DNA of 64,000 nt from Nostoc sp. UHCC 0702 (GTDB taxonomy: Bacteria > Cyanobacteriota > Cyanobacteriia > Cyanobacteriales > Nostocaceae), in NCBI GenBank assembly GCA_017164015.1, contig CP071065.1:1615409-1679408 (forward strand), written 5' to 3'. A program made the translations under genes and the position numbers. This document shows, piece by piece, positions 9,354 to 18,587 of this stretch. The notes under the pieces were generated by a model. That model did not search any database, was not told the origin of the DNA, and saw only the letters and a program-made list of their open reading frames with translations. The stretch's first letter is position 1, and each line of letters begins with the position of its first letter.

Positions 9354-10268
9354 ATGCCTAATAAAGTTCAGTTACTCAAATTAATTATAAATATAGTAGT
9401 CTTGGCGGCATTATTATTTATATCCCAGCAAGCTGGGGCAAAAGATTGGTATCCTGTGCGTGGTGGTATCACTTTCGGTATTAGTGGTATCACTCTTTTA
9501 GAACAGCAGAATAATTCTCTAGATTTTCTCATTGTCCATGACAACAAAAAAAACCAAGGTCGTTTGGCAATCATTAGTATCAAAGGTAAAAACAAAGTTG
9601 AATATTTACCCTTGAACTGGCAAAGTAATACAGAACTACCTGTTGATTTAGAGGCTATAACATCTGTTCCAGGAAAAACTAACTCTACTTTTATAGCTTT
9701 AAGTAGTTATGGAAAAGCTTATTACATTCAATTAGAGCGTTTAAATCAGACTGTCTCGGTTCTGGGAGAATTTAATTTACCAGGAATTATTCAAGGAAGT
9801 AATTTTGAAGCATTTGGCTTACAAATTATAGATGGCAAATTAGTTGCTATTTGGGCGCACCGAGGTGAAGGAGAACAACCAGCAAGAGTTTACTGGGGAT
9901 TGCTTGATCTGGCTAAATCTCAAATCAATCTGATAGGTTCAGCCAATTTGAAAGTACCATTTCCATCAGGAAATGTTCGTCATATTTCAGATATTAAGGT
10001 AGACCCCGTTGGAATTGTATACATTAGTTCAGCAAATGATCCTGGAGATGATGGGCCGTTTCAGTCAGCAGTATACGTGGCTGGTTATTTAGGATTATAT
10101 GGTAACAAAATAGTATGGCGACAGAATCGTCAATTTGTTCCCCTCTATCGCTCTGATTCCCACAAAATTGAAGGAATAGAATTGATTCTTGGTGCTGAAG
10201 GTGGTGTGATTGTGGGTACAGATGATGAAAACTTTGGCGCATATGTGTACATTTTGGGTGGAAGATGA
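9354..10268 (+). CDS. Exported protein, probable beta-propeller-like fold, unknown function
   Basis: 304 residues. A signal peptide is clear: K-containing n-region, hydrophobic core 10-24, and an AGA site near residue 29. The mature part consists of repeated beta-strand-like blocks (ISGITLLEQQ, LDFLIVHDN, GRLAIISIKG, VDLEAITSVP, KIEGIELIL) resembling periplasmic propeller proteins that follow the pattern of esterase-like or SdiA-regulated phytase-like sensors. No catalytic motif can be assigned. It stands alone, with its own AT-rich upstream region. Confidence 0.75.
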   Translation: MPNKVQLLKLIINIVVLAALLFISQQAGAKDWYPVRGGITFGISGITLLEQQNNSLDFLIVHDNKKNQGRLAIISIKGKNKVEYLPLNWQSNTELPVDLEAITSVPGKTNSTFIALSSYGKAYYIQLERLNQTVSVLGEFNLPGIIQGSNFEAFGLQIIDGKLVAIWAHRGEGEQPARVYWGLLDLAKSQINLIGSANLKVPFPSGNVRHISDIKVDPVGIVYISSANDPGDDGPFQSAVYVAGYLGLYGNKIVWRQNRQFVPLYRSDSHKIEGIELILGAEGGVIVGTDDENFGAYVYILGGR

Positions 10269-10275
10269 ATTAAAT

Positions 10276-10505
10276 AGGACTTACGCGCATTGTCATATAT
10301 TTAGGACAAAAATCGTCCAAAGTCAAGAGTCAAAAGTCCAAAAACCTTGACTTTTTACCCTTGACTATTGAACGCCAGTCGCAATCAACGAGGGAACCTC
10401 CCTTCGGGTGACGCTCGTTCCGACGCTACGAGCGTCGCTAACGCTTCGCTAACGCTACCGCTTCGCGCTGGCTCCTATTGACACACGTCGCAGAAAATAT
10501 GTGTC
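10276..10505. repeat. AGGACTTACGC-ended dispersed element, right end lost
   Basis: Begins AGGACTTACGCGCATTGTCA, as does the complete element at 41531-41789. The interior holds a GC-rich run of overlapping CGCTAACGCTTCG-type repeats (10410-10475), also seen inverted near 49440-49580. The expected right terminus, GCGTAAGTCCT, is not found, so this copy looks truncated. Confidence 0.55.
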
Positions 10506-10533
10506 CCCAGTCCCTTTACTTTTCTATTTTTTC

Positions 10534-11625
10534 CTACACGTTAAATCGGAATAACATCACATCTCCTTCCTGCACAACATACTCTTTTCCTTCACTGCGA
10601 ACTAACCCTTTCTCTTTGGCAGCATTCAATGAACCAGTCGCGACCAAATCATTATAAGCAACGGTTTCGGCGCGAATAAATCCTCGTTCAAAATCACTAT
10701 GAATTACGCCTGCGGCTTGGGGTGCAGACATTCCAGCGTGAATAGTCCAAGCGCGGGTTTCTTTGGGGCCACTTGTGAAATATGTCCGCAAACCTAAAAG
10801 GGTATAGGTAGCACGAATCAAAGATTTTAAGCCGCCTTCTTCTACACCCAAAGATGCCAAAAAATCTGCTTTGTCTTCTTCGGGTAATTCTACTAATTCC
10901 GCTTCGACTTGGGCAGAAACTATCACAACTTGAGAATTTTCTTGTGATGCAATTTGCCGGACTTGTTCTACAAATGCATTACCTGTTGCCAACTCATCTT
11001 CTGATACATTGGCAGCATAGATAATCGGTTTATTAGTCAGCAGTCCCAATCCTTTAATAATCTCTGCTTCTTCTTCATTTAAAGTGACTTGACGCACCGA
11101 TTTTCCATCATTTAAAGCAGCAGTTAATTTTTCTAAAACTGTTACCTCAAATTGTGCATCTTTACTGGTACGAGCTTGTTTACGAGTGCGATCAATTCGC
11201 CGTTCAATTTGTGCTAAATCTGCTAAACCTAGCTCTAAATTAATGATTTCAATATCTCGTGCTGGATCAACAGAACCGGCAACGTGGATAATATCATCAT
11301 TCTCAAAACAACGCACGACATGCACAATAGCATCAACTTCACGGATGTGGGAGAGAAATTGATTTCCTAATCCTTCACCTTGACTTGCACCTTTAACTAA
11401 ACCGGCGATATCTACAAACTCGACACGCGCCGGAATAATTTGTGCTGAGCTGGAAATTTTTGAAAGCACGTTTAACCGCTCATCCGGTACTGCGACAACG
11501 CCGACATTCGGTTCAATCGTGCAAAATGGAAAGTTAGCCGCTTCGGCTTTGGCGTTAGCAACTACGGCATTAAATAAAGTAGATTTTCCGACGTTGGGAA
11601 GTCCGACAATTCCGGCTCTTAGCAT
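10534..11625 (-). CDS. ychF: YchF, Obg-family translation-associated ATPase
   Basis: 363 residues, the normal length. The P-loop GLPNVGKST lies near residues 8-16, the switch/G3 region DIAGLVKGASQGEGLGNQFL near 72-91, and the YAANVSEDEL segment replaces the GTP-selective NKxD, which explains the ATP preference known for this family. The C-terminal TGS/ubiquitin-like domain (from about residue 278) has the HAGMSAPQAAGVIHSDFERG signature. It binds ribosomes and is linked to stress responses in other bacteria. A housekeeping gene. Confidence 0.96.
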   Translation of the reverse strand: MLRAGIVGLPNVGKSTLFNAVVANAKAEAANFPFCTIEPNVGVVAVPDERLNVLSKISSSAQIIPARVEFVDIAGLVKGASQGEGLGNQFLSHIREVDAIVHVVRCFENDDIIHVAGSVDPARDIEIINLELGLADLAQIERRIDRTRKQARTSKDAQFEVTVLEKLTAALNDGKSVRQVTLNEEEAEIIKGLGLLTNKPIIYAANVSEDELATGNAFVEQVRQIASQENSQVVIVSAQVEAELVELPEEDKADFLASLGVEEGGLKSLIRATYTLLGLRTYFTSGPKETRAWTIHAGMSAPQAAGVIHSDFERGFIRAETVAYNDLVATGSLNAAKEKGLVRSEGKEYVVQEGDVMLFRFNV

Positions 11626-11670
11626 TTTGGATTTTAGATTGGGGATTTTGGATTAGACTACAAAGATAAT

Positions 11671-11892
11671 TTAAACAGGTTCAGGTATTGTTTGAGGGAT
11701 TGGTGCGGGAACTGGTTGGGGAATGGGTGCGGGTACTGTTTGAGGAATCGGTGTAGGAACTGGTTCTGGTACAGGCCCCGGTAGCGGCTGGGGAATGGCT
11801 GGCCCCGGTACAGGTTCGGGAGTTGGTAGTGGGTTTGGTTGAGGATTGGGAATTTGTGGGTCGGGTATGGAAATAGCGGTGGAATTATTCAT
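11671..11892 (-). CDS. Small proline-rich repeat peptide, unknown function
   Basis: 73 residues from ATG 11892; a TTG at 11937 would add 15 residues but looks unlikely. Almost the whole protein is a tandem P-x-P pattern: PIPQTVPAPIPQPVPAP and variants of about 7-8 residues. There is no signal peptide, membrane segment or cysteine. It lies just downstream of ychF on the same strand's upstream side. The composition suggests an extended polyproline-II rod. It may be a real low-complexity protein or an expressed repeat tract. Confidence 0.45.
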   Translation of the reverse strand: MNNSTAISIPDPQIPNPQPNPLPTPEPVPGPAIPQPLPGPVPEPVPTPIPQTVPAPIPQPVPAPIPQTIPEPV

Positions 11893-11978
11893 GATTAGTC
11901 TAATTAAATTATTCGACTTTCCCAAGCTAGATGACAACCTGAATTATTGACATCTCCCTAATTGGCTAATTTACCCTG

Positions 11979-12125
11979 ATGGGGGGATGGGGGGATGGGG
12001 GGATGAGAGGGATGAGGGGAATAAGTAATGACAACTGACAATTAAAAAAACTTCCAAATAAAAAATATCCTACTGTTCACAGTCATCTGTCATCTGTCAT
12101 CTGTCATCCGTTATCAGTCATCAAC
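11979..12125. repeat. Two short tandem arrays (GATGGGG and TCATCTG units)
   Basis: Positions 11979-12030 carry GATGGGGG-like units. Positions about 12080-12125 carry TCATCTG heptamers. Together they fill the gap before the decarboxylase gene; no gene is seen. Confidence 0.75.
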
Positions 12126-12163
12126 TTTAACCAGGATAATTTATTTCTTGAAATTCCTCAAAA

Positions 12164-13630
12164 ATGCTCAATCAAAACCAAACACCTTTATTAAATGCTT
12201 TAAAAGCCTGGGTAGGAAGTCCACATGCTGCTTTTTACACCCCAGGACACAAGGGAGGAGAGGGAATTTCTCAACGTTTGGCTGATTTACTTGGCAAGGC
12301 TGTTTTTTATGCTGATTTAACGGAATTAGCAGGGTTAGATAATCTCTTTGCTCCCCAAGGCGTTATTTATGAAGCGCAAGAACTGGCGGCTGAAGCGTTT
12401 GGTGCTTCACAAACATGGTTTCTTGTCAATGGCTCTACTTGTGGGGTGGAGGCGGCAATTCTCGCTACTTGTGGCGAGGGTGATAAAATTATTTTGCCTC
12501 GAAATGTGCATTCTTCTGCGATCGCTGGTTTAATTCTCTCTGGTGCAATACCAATTTTCGTTAATCCTGAATATGACGCAGTTTTAGATATTGCCTACAG
12601 TATCACCCCCACTGCTGTAGAATCTGCGCTGCAAGAGCATCCAGACGCTAAAGCGGTGTTGACAGTTTACCCAACATATTATGGCGTTTGTGGAGATTTA
12701 CAGGCGATCGCTCACATTACTCATCAATACAATATTCCTTTAGTTGTAGATGAAGCCCACGGGCCGCACTTTGCCTTTCATCCTGAATTACCCACTCCAG
12801 CTTTAGCCGCAGGTGCAGATATAACTGTGCAATCTATTCATAAGGTACTCGGTGCAATGACACAAGCATCAATGTTGCATGTTAAAGGCAACAGGATCAA
12901 TATTGACCGAGTAAGTAAAGCTTTGCAACTTGTGCAGTCTACTAGTCCTAGCTATTTACTTTTAGCTTCCCTTGATGCCGCACGTCAACAAATGGCAGTG
13001 CAGGGAAAATATCTGATGTCCCGCACTTTGGAACTTGCGGATGAAGCGAGAACGAGAATCAGCCAAATTCCTGGATTATCGATTTTGGAGATTCCTCCAA
13101 AAGAAGGTTTTTCACCAGGTTTTATAGCTTTGGACAGAACACGGTTAACTGTTAACGTTTCTGACTTGGGTTTAACTGGATTTGCAGCAGATGAAATTTT
13201 GGATGAAAAACTAGGCGTTACTGCTGAATTTTCGTCGTTGCAACATCTGACGTTTATTATTAGTTTGGGCAATACTCAAGCAGATATAGAGCAATTAGTC
13301 CAAGGTTTTAAGACAATAGCTTTACCACTGAAGTCGCGCCTACACAAACAAAATATTCTTACGCAGACTCAAAGTAATTATAAATTTGAAATTTCTCCCC
13401 GCGAAGCTTTTTTTGCTGTGAGTGAGACTTTACCATTGGAATACACAAGCGATCGCATTTGTGCTGAAATTGTTTGTCCCTACCCACCAGGAATTCCGGT
13501 TTTAATGCCGGGAGAAGTAATTACTAAAGCAGCTTTAGAATATCTGCAACAAATTCAAGCAATGGGCGGATTTATTACTGGTTGTGCAGATACGAGTCTC
13601 AAAACGTTAAAAGTTGTCAATAGTCAATAG
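12164..13630 (+). CDS. Orn/Lys/Arg decarboxylase family protein (PLP fold type I)
   Basis: 488 residues. PLP-dependent decarboxylase that would produce cadaverine, putrescine or agmatine. The cofactor motifs are clear: the Asp that binds the pyridine nitrogen is D196 in VVDEAHGPHF, and the Schiff-base lysine is K227 in SIHKVLG. The N-terminal segment FYTPGHKGG is the family's entry signature. The C-terminal domain (about 385-480) includes YPPGIPVLMPGE. It is the short type, without the N-terminal wing domain of E. coli CadA/SpeF. Substrate (Arg, Lys or Orn) cannot be settled by eye. An STRR tract follows the stop. Confidence 0.88.
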   Translation: MLNQNQTPLLNALKAWVGSPHAAFYTPGHKGGEGISQRLADLLGKAVFYADLTELAGLDNLFAPQGVIYEAQELAAEAFGASQTWFLVNGSTCGVEAAILATCGEGDKIILPRNVHSSAIAGLILSGAIPIFVNPEYDAVLDIAYSITPTAVESALQEHPDAKAVLTVYPTYYGVCGDLQAIAHITHQYNIPLVVDEAHGPHFAFHPELPTPALAAGADITVQSIHKVLGAMTQASMLHVKGNRINIDRVSKALQLVQSTSPSYLLLASLDAARQQMAVQGKYLMSRTLELADEARTRISQIPGLSILEIPPKEGFSPGFIALDRTRLTVNVSDLGLTGFAADEILDEKLGVTAEFSSLQHLTFIISLGNTQADIEQLVQGFKTIALPLKSRLHKQNILTQTQSNYKFEISPREAFFAVSETLPLEYTSDRICAEIVCPYPPGIPVLMPGEVITKAALEYLQQIQAMGGFITGCADTSLKTLKVVNSQ

Positions 13631-13695
13631 TCATTAGTCAATAGTCATTAGTCAGTTGTTATTCTCCCCATCTCCCCATCTCCCCTGCTCACTCC

Positions 13696-14094
13696 CTATC
13701 TCCAAAATCTAGCGATAAACACACCTAACTGAACGCAAATGATTCCCAAGATGGCGCTACCAGCCCAATAAGTTGTTGCTGATAACCAAGTGCCACTACG
13801 CAATAATCCAATGGTATCTAAACCATAAGTGGAAAAAGTTGTGTATGCTCCTAAAAATCCTGTGGCCACCATCAAGCGTATTTCTGGAGAAATAATTGCC
13901 ACTTTCTCTACTGCCAATGTGGCGAATAATCCCATAGCTAAACAACCGCTGAGATTAATGAAAAAAGTGCCATAGGGGAAACTTGTACCAAAGCGTTGAG
14001 CAAACCACAATGTTAGATAATAGCGGCTTAAAGCACCTGCGATCGCACCTAAACTAATGGCGATAGGAATACGTATATTGGAATCTTGCAACAT
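13696..14094 (-). CDS. crcB: CrcB/Fluc fluoride channel
   Basis: 132 residues from ATG 14094; a TTG at 14121 would give 141. Dual-topology small channel that exports fluoride. Four hydrophobic helices are visible, with the family signatures G-x3-RY (near [11 protein letters not shown]), [10 protein letters not shown] and [16 protein letters not shown], whose Asn and Phe residues line the fluoride path. A single full-length copy is present; some bacteria have two tandem copies, but a partner is not visible here. A short hairpin (CTCCA/TGGAG) lies upstream but does not resemble a fluoride riboswitch. Confidence 0.93.
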   Translation of the reverse strand: MLQDSNIRIPIAISLGAIAGALSRYYLTLWFAQRFGTSFPYGTFFINLSGCLAMGLFATLAVEKVAIISPEIRLMVATGFLGAYTTFSTYGLDTIGLLRSGTWLSATTYWAGSAILGIICVQLGVFIARFWR

Positions 14095-14208
14095 ATTTAT
14101 CAACTCAACTAACAATTTCAAACTCCACAGATAAATGCTGGAGATTGAATCATGTTGCTTTGCATTTTTTTATTCTTCATTCATCTATTTACTTGTTCTG
14201 TATCCTTT

Positions 14209-14760
14209 CTAAATAACAGATGAATTTTCATCACTATGAGGTTCTGTCATATATAGTTGCAGAATTTTAGTTGTGAGTTCTGAAAAATCTATGCCTAGAT
14301 TCTGGAGAACTTTAACTGCTGTATAATTGGTATAATTTGTTTTTTGTACAATTGTTTCTTGCTTTCCAATAATAGCTAGCAGTATAGATTCAGATCCAAT
14401 AACTTGATCCAGTGATTTATTGATGTCTCTATAAAAAACTAAGGTTTTTTCTATAACTTCTTTAGCGTTTGGAGTAAAAGAACTTTCAAATTTTCTATGA
14501 TCTGCATTGAAATTTTTAATCTTTTCAACCTCAGCCAGGGTTTTTTCCAGAGTAACACCCACAGATTTCAATGCTTGGGCAGCGATGCTTGTCTCTTGTC
14601 GAATCAATCCTAGGAGCAGATGTTCGGTTCCAACTACATTATGTCCTAGGCGATCGCTCTCTGAAGCAGCAAGGGCAATAACTTCCTGATACTCTGGTTT
14701 CAGCCAGGAAAGTAGGGCATCTCCACCTGGAAATTTAATACAGATTTGACTTTTAATCAT
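14209..14760 (-). CDS. Stand-alone Clp N-domain (ClpC-like R-domain) protein
   Basis: 183 residues. Residues about 20-165 hold two Clp_N repeats (EVIALAASESDRLGHNVVGTEHLLLGLI and a second, more divergent copy), as at the start of the unfoldase ClpC. No AAA+ domain follows. Full ClpC is over 800 residues, so this is a separate substrate- or adaptor-binding module, like the ClpT/ClpC-N-like proteins known from cyanobacteria and plastids. A role as modulator of ClpCP proteolysis is inferred. Confidence 0.8.
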   Translation of the reverse strand: MIKSQICIKFPGGDALLSWLKPEYQEVIALAASESDRLGHNVVGTEHLLLGLIRQETSIAAQALKSVGVTLEKTLAEVEKIKNFNADHRKFESSFTPNAKEVIEKTLVFYRDINKSLDQVIGSESILLAIIGKQETIVQKTNYTNYTAVKVLQNLGIDFSELTTKILQLYMTEPHSDENSSVI

Positions 14761-15345
14761 AAAACTTTATTCAAATAATTTATTGGTTATTCTAACCTGA
14801 ATTACAAGTACAAAATCAGCTAAATTGATTTATCGAGAGTCAAAAATGCGAAACAACATTACTCAGTCTCTCAGATTTATCTCTTGAGTCTGGAATTTTT
14901 CATTTTTAATTTTTATTTTACCAAAATGGGTGACTGGCGCTTGCAAAATAACGTCAAGTCAAGCATTTATCAAATCCTATTTTAACAAAATATCTAGTTA
15001 TTAATTTTTAAAAAAAAGTAATTTAAAATACATCTTTATACAGAATATAAGTATTTTTTTATACAAAAACGAATAGCTATTGTGTCAGATGTAACGTTAA
15101 AAGCGATTAGAAGTAACTCTTTTACAATCCAAAATCGAAAATCTAAAATCCAAAATGGTATTAGCTTTGATAATTGCGAACCTGATTTGATTTTGCCACT
15201 AAAGTGGGAAAACCGTACTGAATTGGGGCACAATTTCTACCTGAAAATATCTGTTTGGGTGGATACAATCGAAGGGTGGCTTAAGTAATGCTAGTGTCTA
15301 GACGGCTTCAAAAAATCAATACAGCATTAGCAGGAGAGCAAAAAT
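14761..15345. other. 585-bp AT-rich intergenic region
   Basis: No gene recognised. Positions 15121-15156 carry an AATCTAAAATCCAAAAT-type short repeat also found at about 21950-21973 and 63330-63366. The remaining sequence is AT-rich and probably includes promoters for the divergent genes on either side. Confidence 0.5.
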
Positions 15346-16218
15346 ATGGGAAATCAATTAAAAACAGCTGCTTTGCTAGCTGCGTTGAGTGGATTATTGA
15401 TTGCAATTAGTTACTGGGTAATTGGTGGTACTAGTGGCTTGATTATAGGAATTGGTCTAGCAGCACTAACAAATCTATTTTCCTGGTATCAATCAGATAA
15501 AATTGCCTTAGCAGTATACCGCGCTCAGCCTGTAAGTGAAGCCGAAGCGCCAGGACTTTATAGGATAGTGCAGAGATTGGCTAAACGTGCCAATATTCCT
15601 ATGCCAGGAGTTTATATTGTTCCTAGTCAAACTGCTAACGCTTTCGCAACAGGACGCGATCCGCAACATTCTGCTGTTGCTGTCACCGAAGGTATCTTAA
15701 ATATCTTGCCAGAGGATGAACTCGAAGGAGTTATTGCTCACGAACTGACTCATATTATTAATCGTGACACCCTAACGCAAGCTGTAGCTGCCACAGTTGC
15801 TGGTGCAATTTCATTTCTGGCGCAAATGGTTAGCTATAGTCTATGGTTTGGCGGTGTGGGATCGCGAGATGAAAATAGAGGTACGAATCCTTTAGGGGTG
15901 TTATTAACGGTGCTACTTGCACCGGTAGCTGCAACAATTATTCAGCTAGGAATCTCGCGTACACGAGAATTTTCTGCTGATGCTGGTTCTGCTAAGTTAA
16001 CAGGAAATCCCCGCGCTTTAGCCCGTGCCTTGCAAAGGTTAGAAGCTACAGCACGGCAATTACCTTTGAATGCTAATCCAGCTTTTGAGCCGTTATTAAT
16101 TATCAATCCTATCTCTGGTCAATTCCTCGGTAACTTGTTCTCTAGTCATCCTTCTACGGAAGCGCGAGTTGAACAATTGCTGAAATTAGAGCAACAATTT
16201 CCGACTAGAGTTTATTAG
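15346..16218 (+). CDS. HtpX-like M48 zinc metalloprotease
   Basis: 290 residues. Membrane protease for quality control of membrane proteins. Two N-terminal membrane segments (about 7-24 and 27-45) precede the catalytic domain. The zinc site is H132-E133-L-T-H136, with the third ligand E208 in SRTREFSADAGSA. Two further hydrophobic segments lie between these motifs (about 142-195), as in HtpX. The start is supported by AGGAGA about 8 bases upstream. Length and topology are normal. Confidence 0.92.
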   Translation: MGNQLKTAALLAALSGLLIAISYWVIGGTSGLIIGIGLAALTNLFSWYQSDKIALAVYRAQPVSEAEAPGLYRIVQRLAKRANIPMPGVYIVPSQTANAFATGRDPQHSAVAVTEGILNILPEDELEGVIAHELTHIINRDTLTQAVAATVAGAISFLAQMVSYSLWFGGVGSRDENRGTNPLGVLLTVLLAPVAATIIQLGISRTREFSADAGSAKLTGNPRALARALQRLEATARQLPLNANPAFEPLLIINPISGQFLGNLFSSHPSTEARVEQLLKLEQQFPTRVY

Positions 16219-16322
16219 TTATTAGTCATTGGTCAGTTGTCAAATTATCAAGATTAATGGCTAACCAATATAGGATGCTGTTCTGATTGGATAAAAAAAT
16301 AGCAATTAAGGATTTTTCAACT

Positions 16323-16757
16323 ATGACTGCTAACAACATTGATCCCGTCGAAACTACAGTAATTGAATCTGTTGAATCTACCGTAATTATAGAAATCAGT
16401 CCTCAAACTGACGCAGTTGTGGAAGCAGAATTAGCAGGGGAAACTGATGAAGTGAAGCGCGAAACTAAAGCACTGATTGAAGCGCTAAGAAGACGCGCCC
16501 AAGCTGAGGCAAATTCAGCAGGTACTCTCACTCGTGAAACCTATTTAAATGCTGTGCGTCGAGCCAGGCAAGCTGTAGAAGGGGAAAGATTTATCGTCGG
16601 CGATCGCTTAGAATACAGTTGGGCAGTTTTTCAGGATGAAGCTGAGAAAAACTGGCACTTGTTGATGAAAGAAGTAACAGATTTTAGTGGGCGTATTCAA
16701 AAAGCTGCCAAAGCTGCTTGGGAAGCTTTCAATGACCCGCACTATCAAGTTAAGTAG
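16323..16757 (+). CDS. Conserved acidic hypothetical protein
   Basis: 144 residues from ATG 16323, preceded by AAGGA about 10 bases upstream; an upstream TTG at 16287 is unlikely. The N-terminal 45 residues are acidic and low in complexity. The C-terminal half (about residues 45-144) is mostly helical, with an amphipathic block around YLNAVRRARQAVEGERF and a Trp-containing LEYSWAVFQDEAEKNWHLL block. No known domain recognised; proteins of this look occur in other cyanobacteria. A strong terminator follows directly, supporting it as an expressed unit. Confidence 0.7.
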   Translation: MTANNIDPVETTVIESVESTVIIEISPQTDAVVEAELAGETDEVKRETKALIEALRRRAQAEANSAGTLTRETYLNAVRRARQAVEGERFIVGDRLEYSWAVFQDEAEKNWHLLMKEVTDFSGRIQKAAKAAWEAFNDPHYQVK

Positions 16758-16779
16758 AGAAACGATAAAATATTGGCTT

Positions 16780-16812
16780 AAGGGCGCAAGATTTTGCGCC
16801 CTTTATACTTTT
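16780..16812 (+). terminator. Rho-independent terminator
   Basis: A perfect 10-bp stem, AAGGGCGCAA / TTGCGCCCTT, with a 4-base loop is followed by TATACTTTT. It sits 22 bases after the stop of the acidic hypothetical gene. Confidence 0.9.
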
Positions 16813-17260
16813 AACCTAATTAATAATACCAATCTAAAAAATGATTGCGACAAATTGATTCACAAAACCTAATAGCATAGCTGCTTATCCTAAACCCAGC
16901 CACTTGGAAATCATAAGCGTTTTCTAAATTCGCCAACAGTGTTCTCGCTACTTTTACCATAAGTAAGAAAAAACCAAGCACACCTTATTTTCTGCCTTGG
17001 TCAAAAGCTTTGTTGACAAAGGTTGGAGAGAGGAGTAATATTTCACTGTACTTAAGTAAAAAATTAGACTTACCTAATAAAATATTTTTTATACTTCGTT
17101 AGATATATTTATTGTTCTAAATTATTAATTGCTGATAATTATTAAATTGTGACTCATTCTGGCATAAATGCACAGGAATTCAAACTGTTAATCCCAAACG
17201 ACAAAAAATATGTCTCTCTGATGATTTGAATTGTTGCTAATAATTTTAATCAAAACAATT
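16813..17260. other. AT-rich intergenic region at the edge of an accessory island
   Basis: About 450 bases without a gene. The composition becomes strongly AT-rich from about 17040 and stays so through the glycosyltransferase gene, which suggests a boundary of horizontally acquired DNA. Confidence 0.5.
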
Positions 17261-18415
17261 ATGAATAAAATCAAAGAAGTAACTGTTTTTACAAACGGTG
17301 ATTCCCGAAAAATAAGTACTTGGTCAAATGTACCGTATTTTTTTACGGAAACTTTAATATCAAAAGGAATAAAAGTTAATCGTGTAGATATAAGTCCGCC
17401 TTATTTTTTAGAGAGAGTTTACAATAAAACGTTTTGGAGAGTATTAAAGATAATAAACAAAAATAGTTCTTATAATTATTTTCGTACATTTGCTCATTAC
17501 ATTGACGTTAAACGCAGAATAAGAAAAGCACTAGAAAAATATAATAATTCTGATGCTAACATTTTTCTCACATTTAGCTTTTCTTCTGCGGGGTTAACAA
17601 ATAAACCTACAATTTTGTTTAGCGATTGGACATATGACTACTATTTTAAATATTTTTTAAACAGGCAACCCGATTCATTGGAACGTTCTTGCATAAAAAG
17701 GGAAGACCAAGAAATAGAGGCTTCAGATTTGGTATTTGCACTTTTTCCACGTGTAGCAGACTATATGAAAAATCATTATGAGAACAAAAATATATTTTAT
17801 TTGGGGAATGTAGTCAATTCGTTACTCGATGTTGCTAAATCGGAAGTTTTGAAACAGAAATCCTTTTCCCAGGATATACTTTTTATTGGAAGTAAGAAAT
17901 ATATTGAAGGAGCAAAATATTTAATTGAGGCTTATACATCTTTAAAAGAAAAGTACCCTCAGTTATCGTTAAATATTGTGGGTATGCAGGATAAAGACTT
18001 TGTAAAGTTGCCAGATGGAGTTAATTGCTATGGCTACTTGGATAAAGCAAAAGAGAAAGATAGAGAGTTATACTATTCATTACTTGTAAAGGCAAAAGTA
18101 TTTGTAAATACAACACCAAAATGGGGAACTCCTTCTGCAATGTTAGAAGCCATGTACTTCTATACTCCCGTTGTTGTAACAGCTTACGATGAATTTGTGG
18201 AAACTTTTGGAGTAGATATTAATTTTGGATATTACTGTGAGAATAATTCGATAGCATTGCTATGTTCCAAGATAAGTAATGTCTTTGAGAATGAATCTTA
18301 TGAATCGCTTTGTATTAATGCTCACAAATCGGTAGAAAATTATACTTGGAGTTCATATATTGATAAACTTTTGGTTAGGATAGATGCATTAACCCAGGAA
18401 AAAATCTATCGCTAG
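17261..18415 (+). CDS. Glycosyltransferase, GT-B fold (GT4-like)
   Basis: 384 residues from ATG 17261; an in-frame TTG at 17231 is unlikely. The C-terminal half has the Rossmann-like donor-binding domain: DILFIGSKKYIEGAKYLIEA, then LSLNIVGMQDKDF, and TPSAMLEAMYFYTPVVVTAY, where the Glu matches the E-x7-E-type donor motif of GT4 enzymes. The N-terminal half is divergent. The gene is markedly AT-rich (many AAA, AAT, TTA, ATA codons), unlike its neighbours, which points to transfer. It is followed by gene fragments and two peptide genes. Sugar donor and acceptor are unknown; a link to the peptides is possible but unproven. Confidence 0.75.
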   Translation: MNKIKEVTVFTNGDSRKISTWSNVPYFFTETLISKGIKVNRVDISPPYFLERVYNKTFWRVLKIINKNSSYNYFRTFAHYIDVKRRIRKALEKYNNSDANIFLTFSFSSAGLTNKPTILFSDWTYDYYFKYFLNRQPDSLERSCIKREDQEIEASDLVFALFPRVADYMKNHYENKNIFYLGNVVNSLLDVAKSEVLKQKSFSQDILFIGSKKYIEGAKYLIEAYTSLKEKYPQLSLNIVGMQDKDFVKLPDGVNCYGYLDKAKEKDRELYYSLLVKAKVFVNTTPKWGTPSAMLEAMYFYTPVVVTAYDEFVETFGVDINFGYYCENNSIALLCSKISNVFENESYESLCINAHKSVENYTWSSYIDKLLVRIDALTQEKIYR

Positions 18416-18419
18416 GTTT

Positions 18420-18587
18420 TTAGTTATGTCTCGCTTCGTCATTTGTAGAGAAGGCTTCAGTAATTTTGGGTAACTCTTCATACCACTCTGGAAAAAACTG
18501 TTTATCCTCAGTTCGGACTAAACCAAATCGGGTGTGAGCATCCGTTCAACTGGTAATTGCTTCGGTAATTGCTGCTGTCTGTGTCAT
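18420..18587 (-). pseudogene. Remnant of a cyanobacterial restriction-subunit-R-like protein N-terminus
   Basis: Reading from ATG 18587 gives MTQTAAITEAITS, then an in-frame TGA, then TDAHTRFGLVRTEDKQFFPE and WYEELPKITEA, followed by an unrelated tail and a stop. The FGL-x4-DxQFFPEW-x2-LPxIT-x-A pattern is the N-terminus of a widespread Nostoc family often annotated as type I restriction R-subunit-like. Only about 40 of the expected 200 or more residues survive, with a nonsense codon. The region to 18895 upstream holds further decayed minus-strand frames (for example ELSEEEILTLWSGVTL at about 18715-18770). Confidence 0.6.

Noticed and set aside
14122..14200. Fluoride riboswitch upstream of crcB
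   Set aside because: Only a CTCCA/TGGAG hairpin is visible; the conserved fluoride-aptamer core is not found.
15082..15288. 68-residue frame
   Set aside because: Its N-terminal part is the AATCTAAAATCC repeat; no coding signature.
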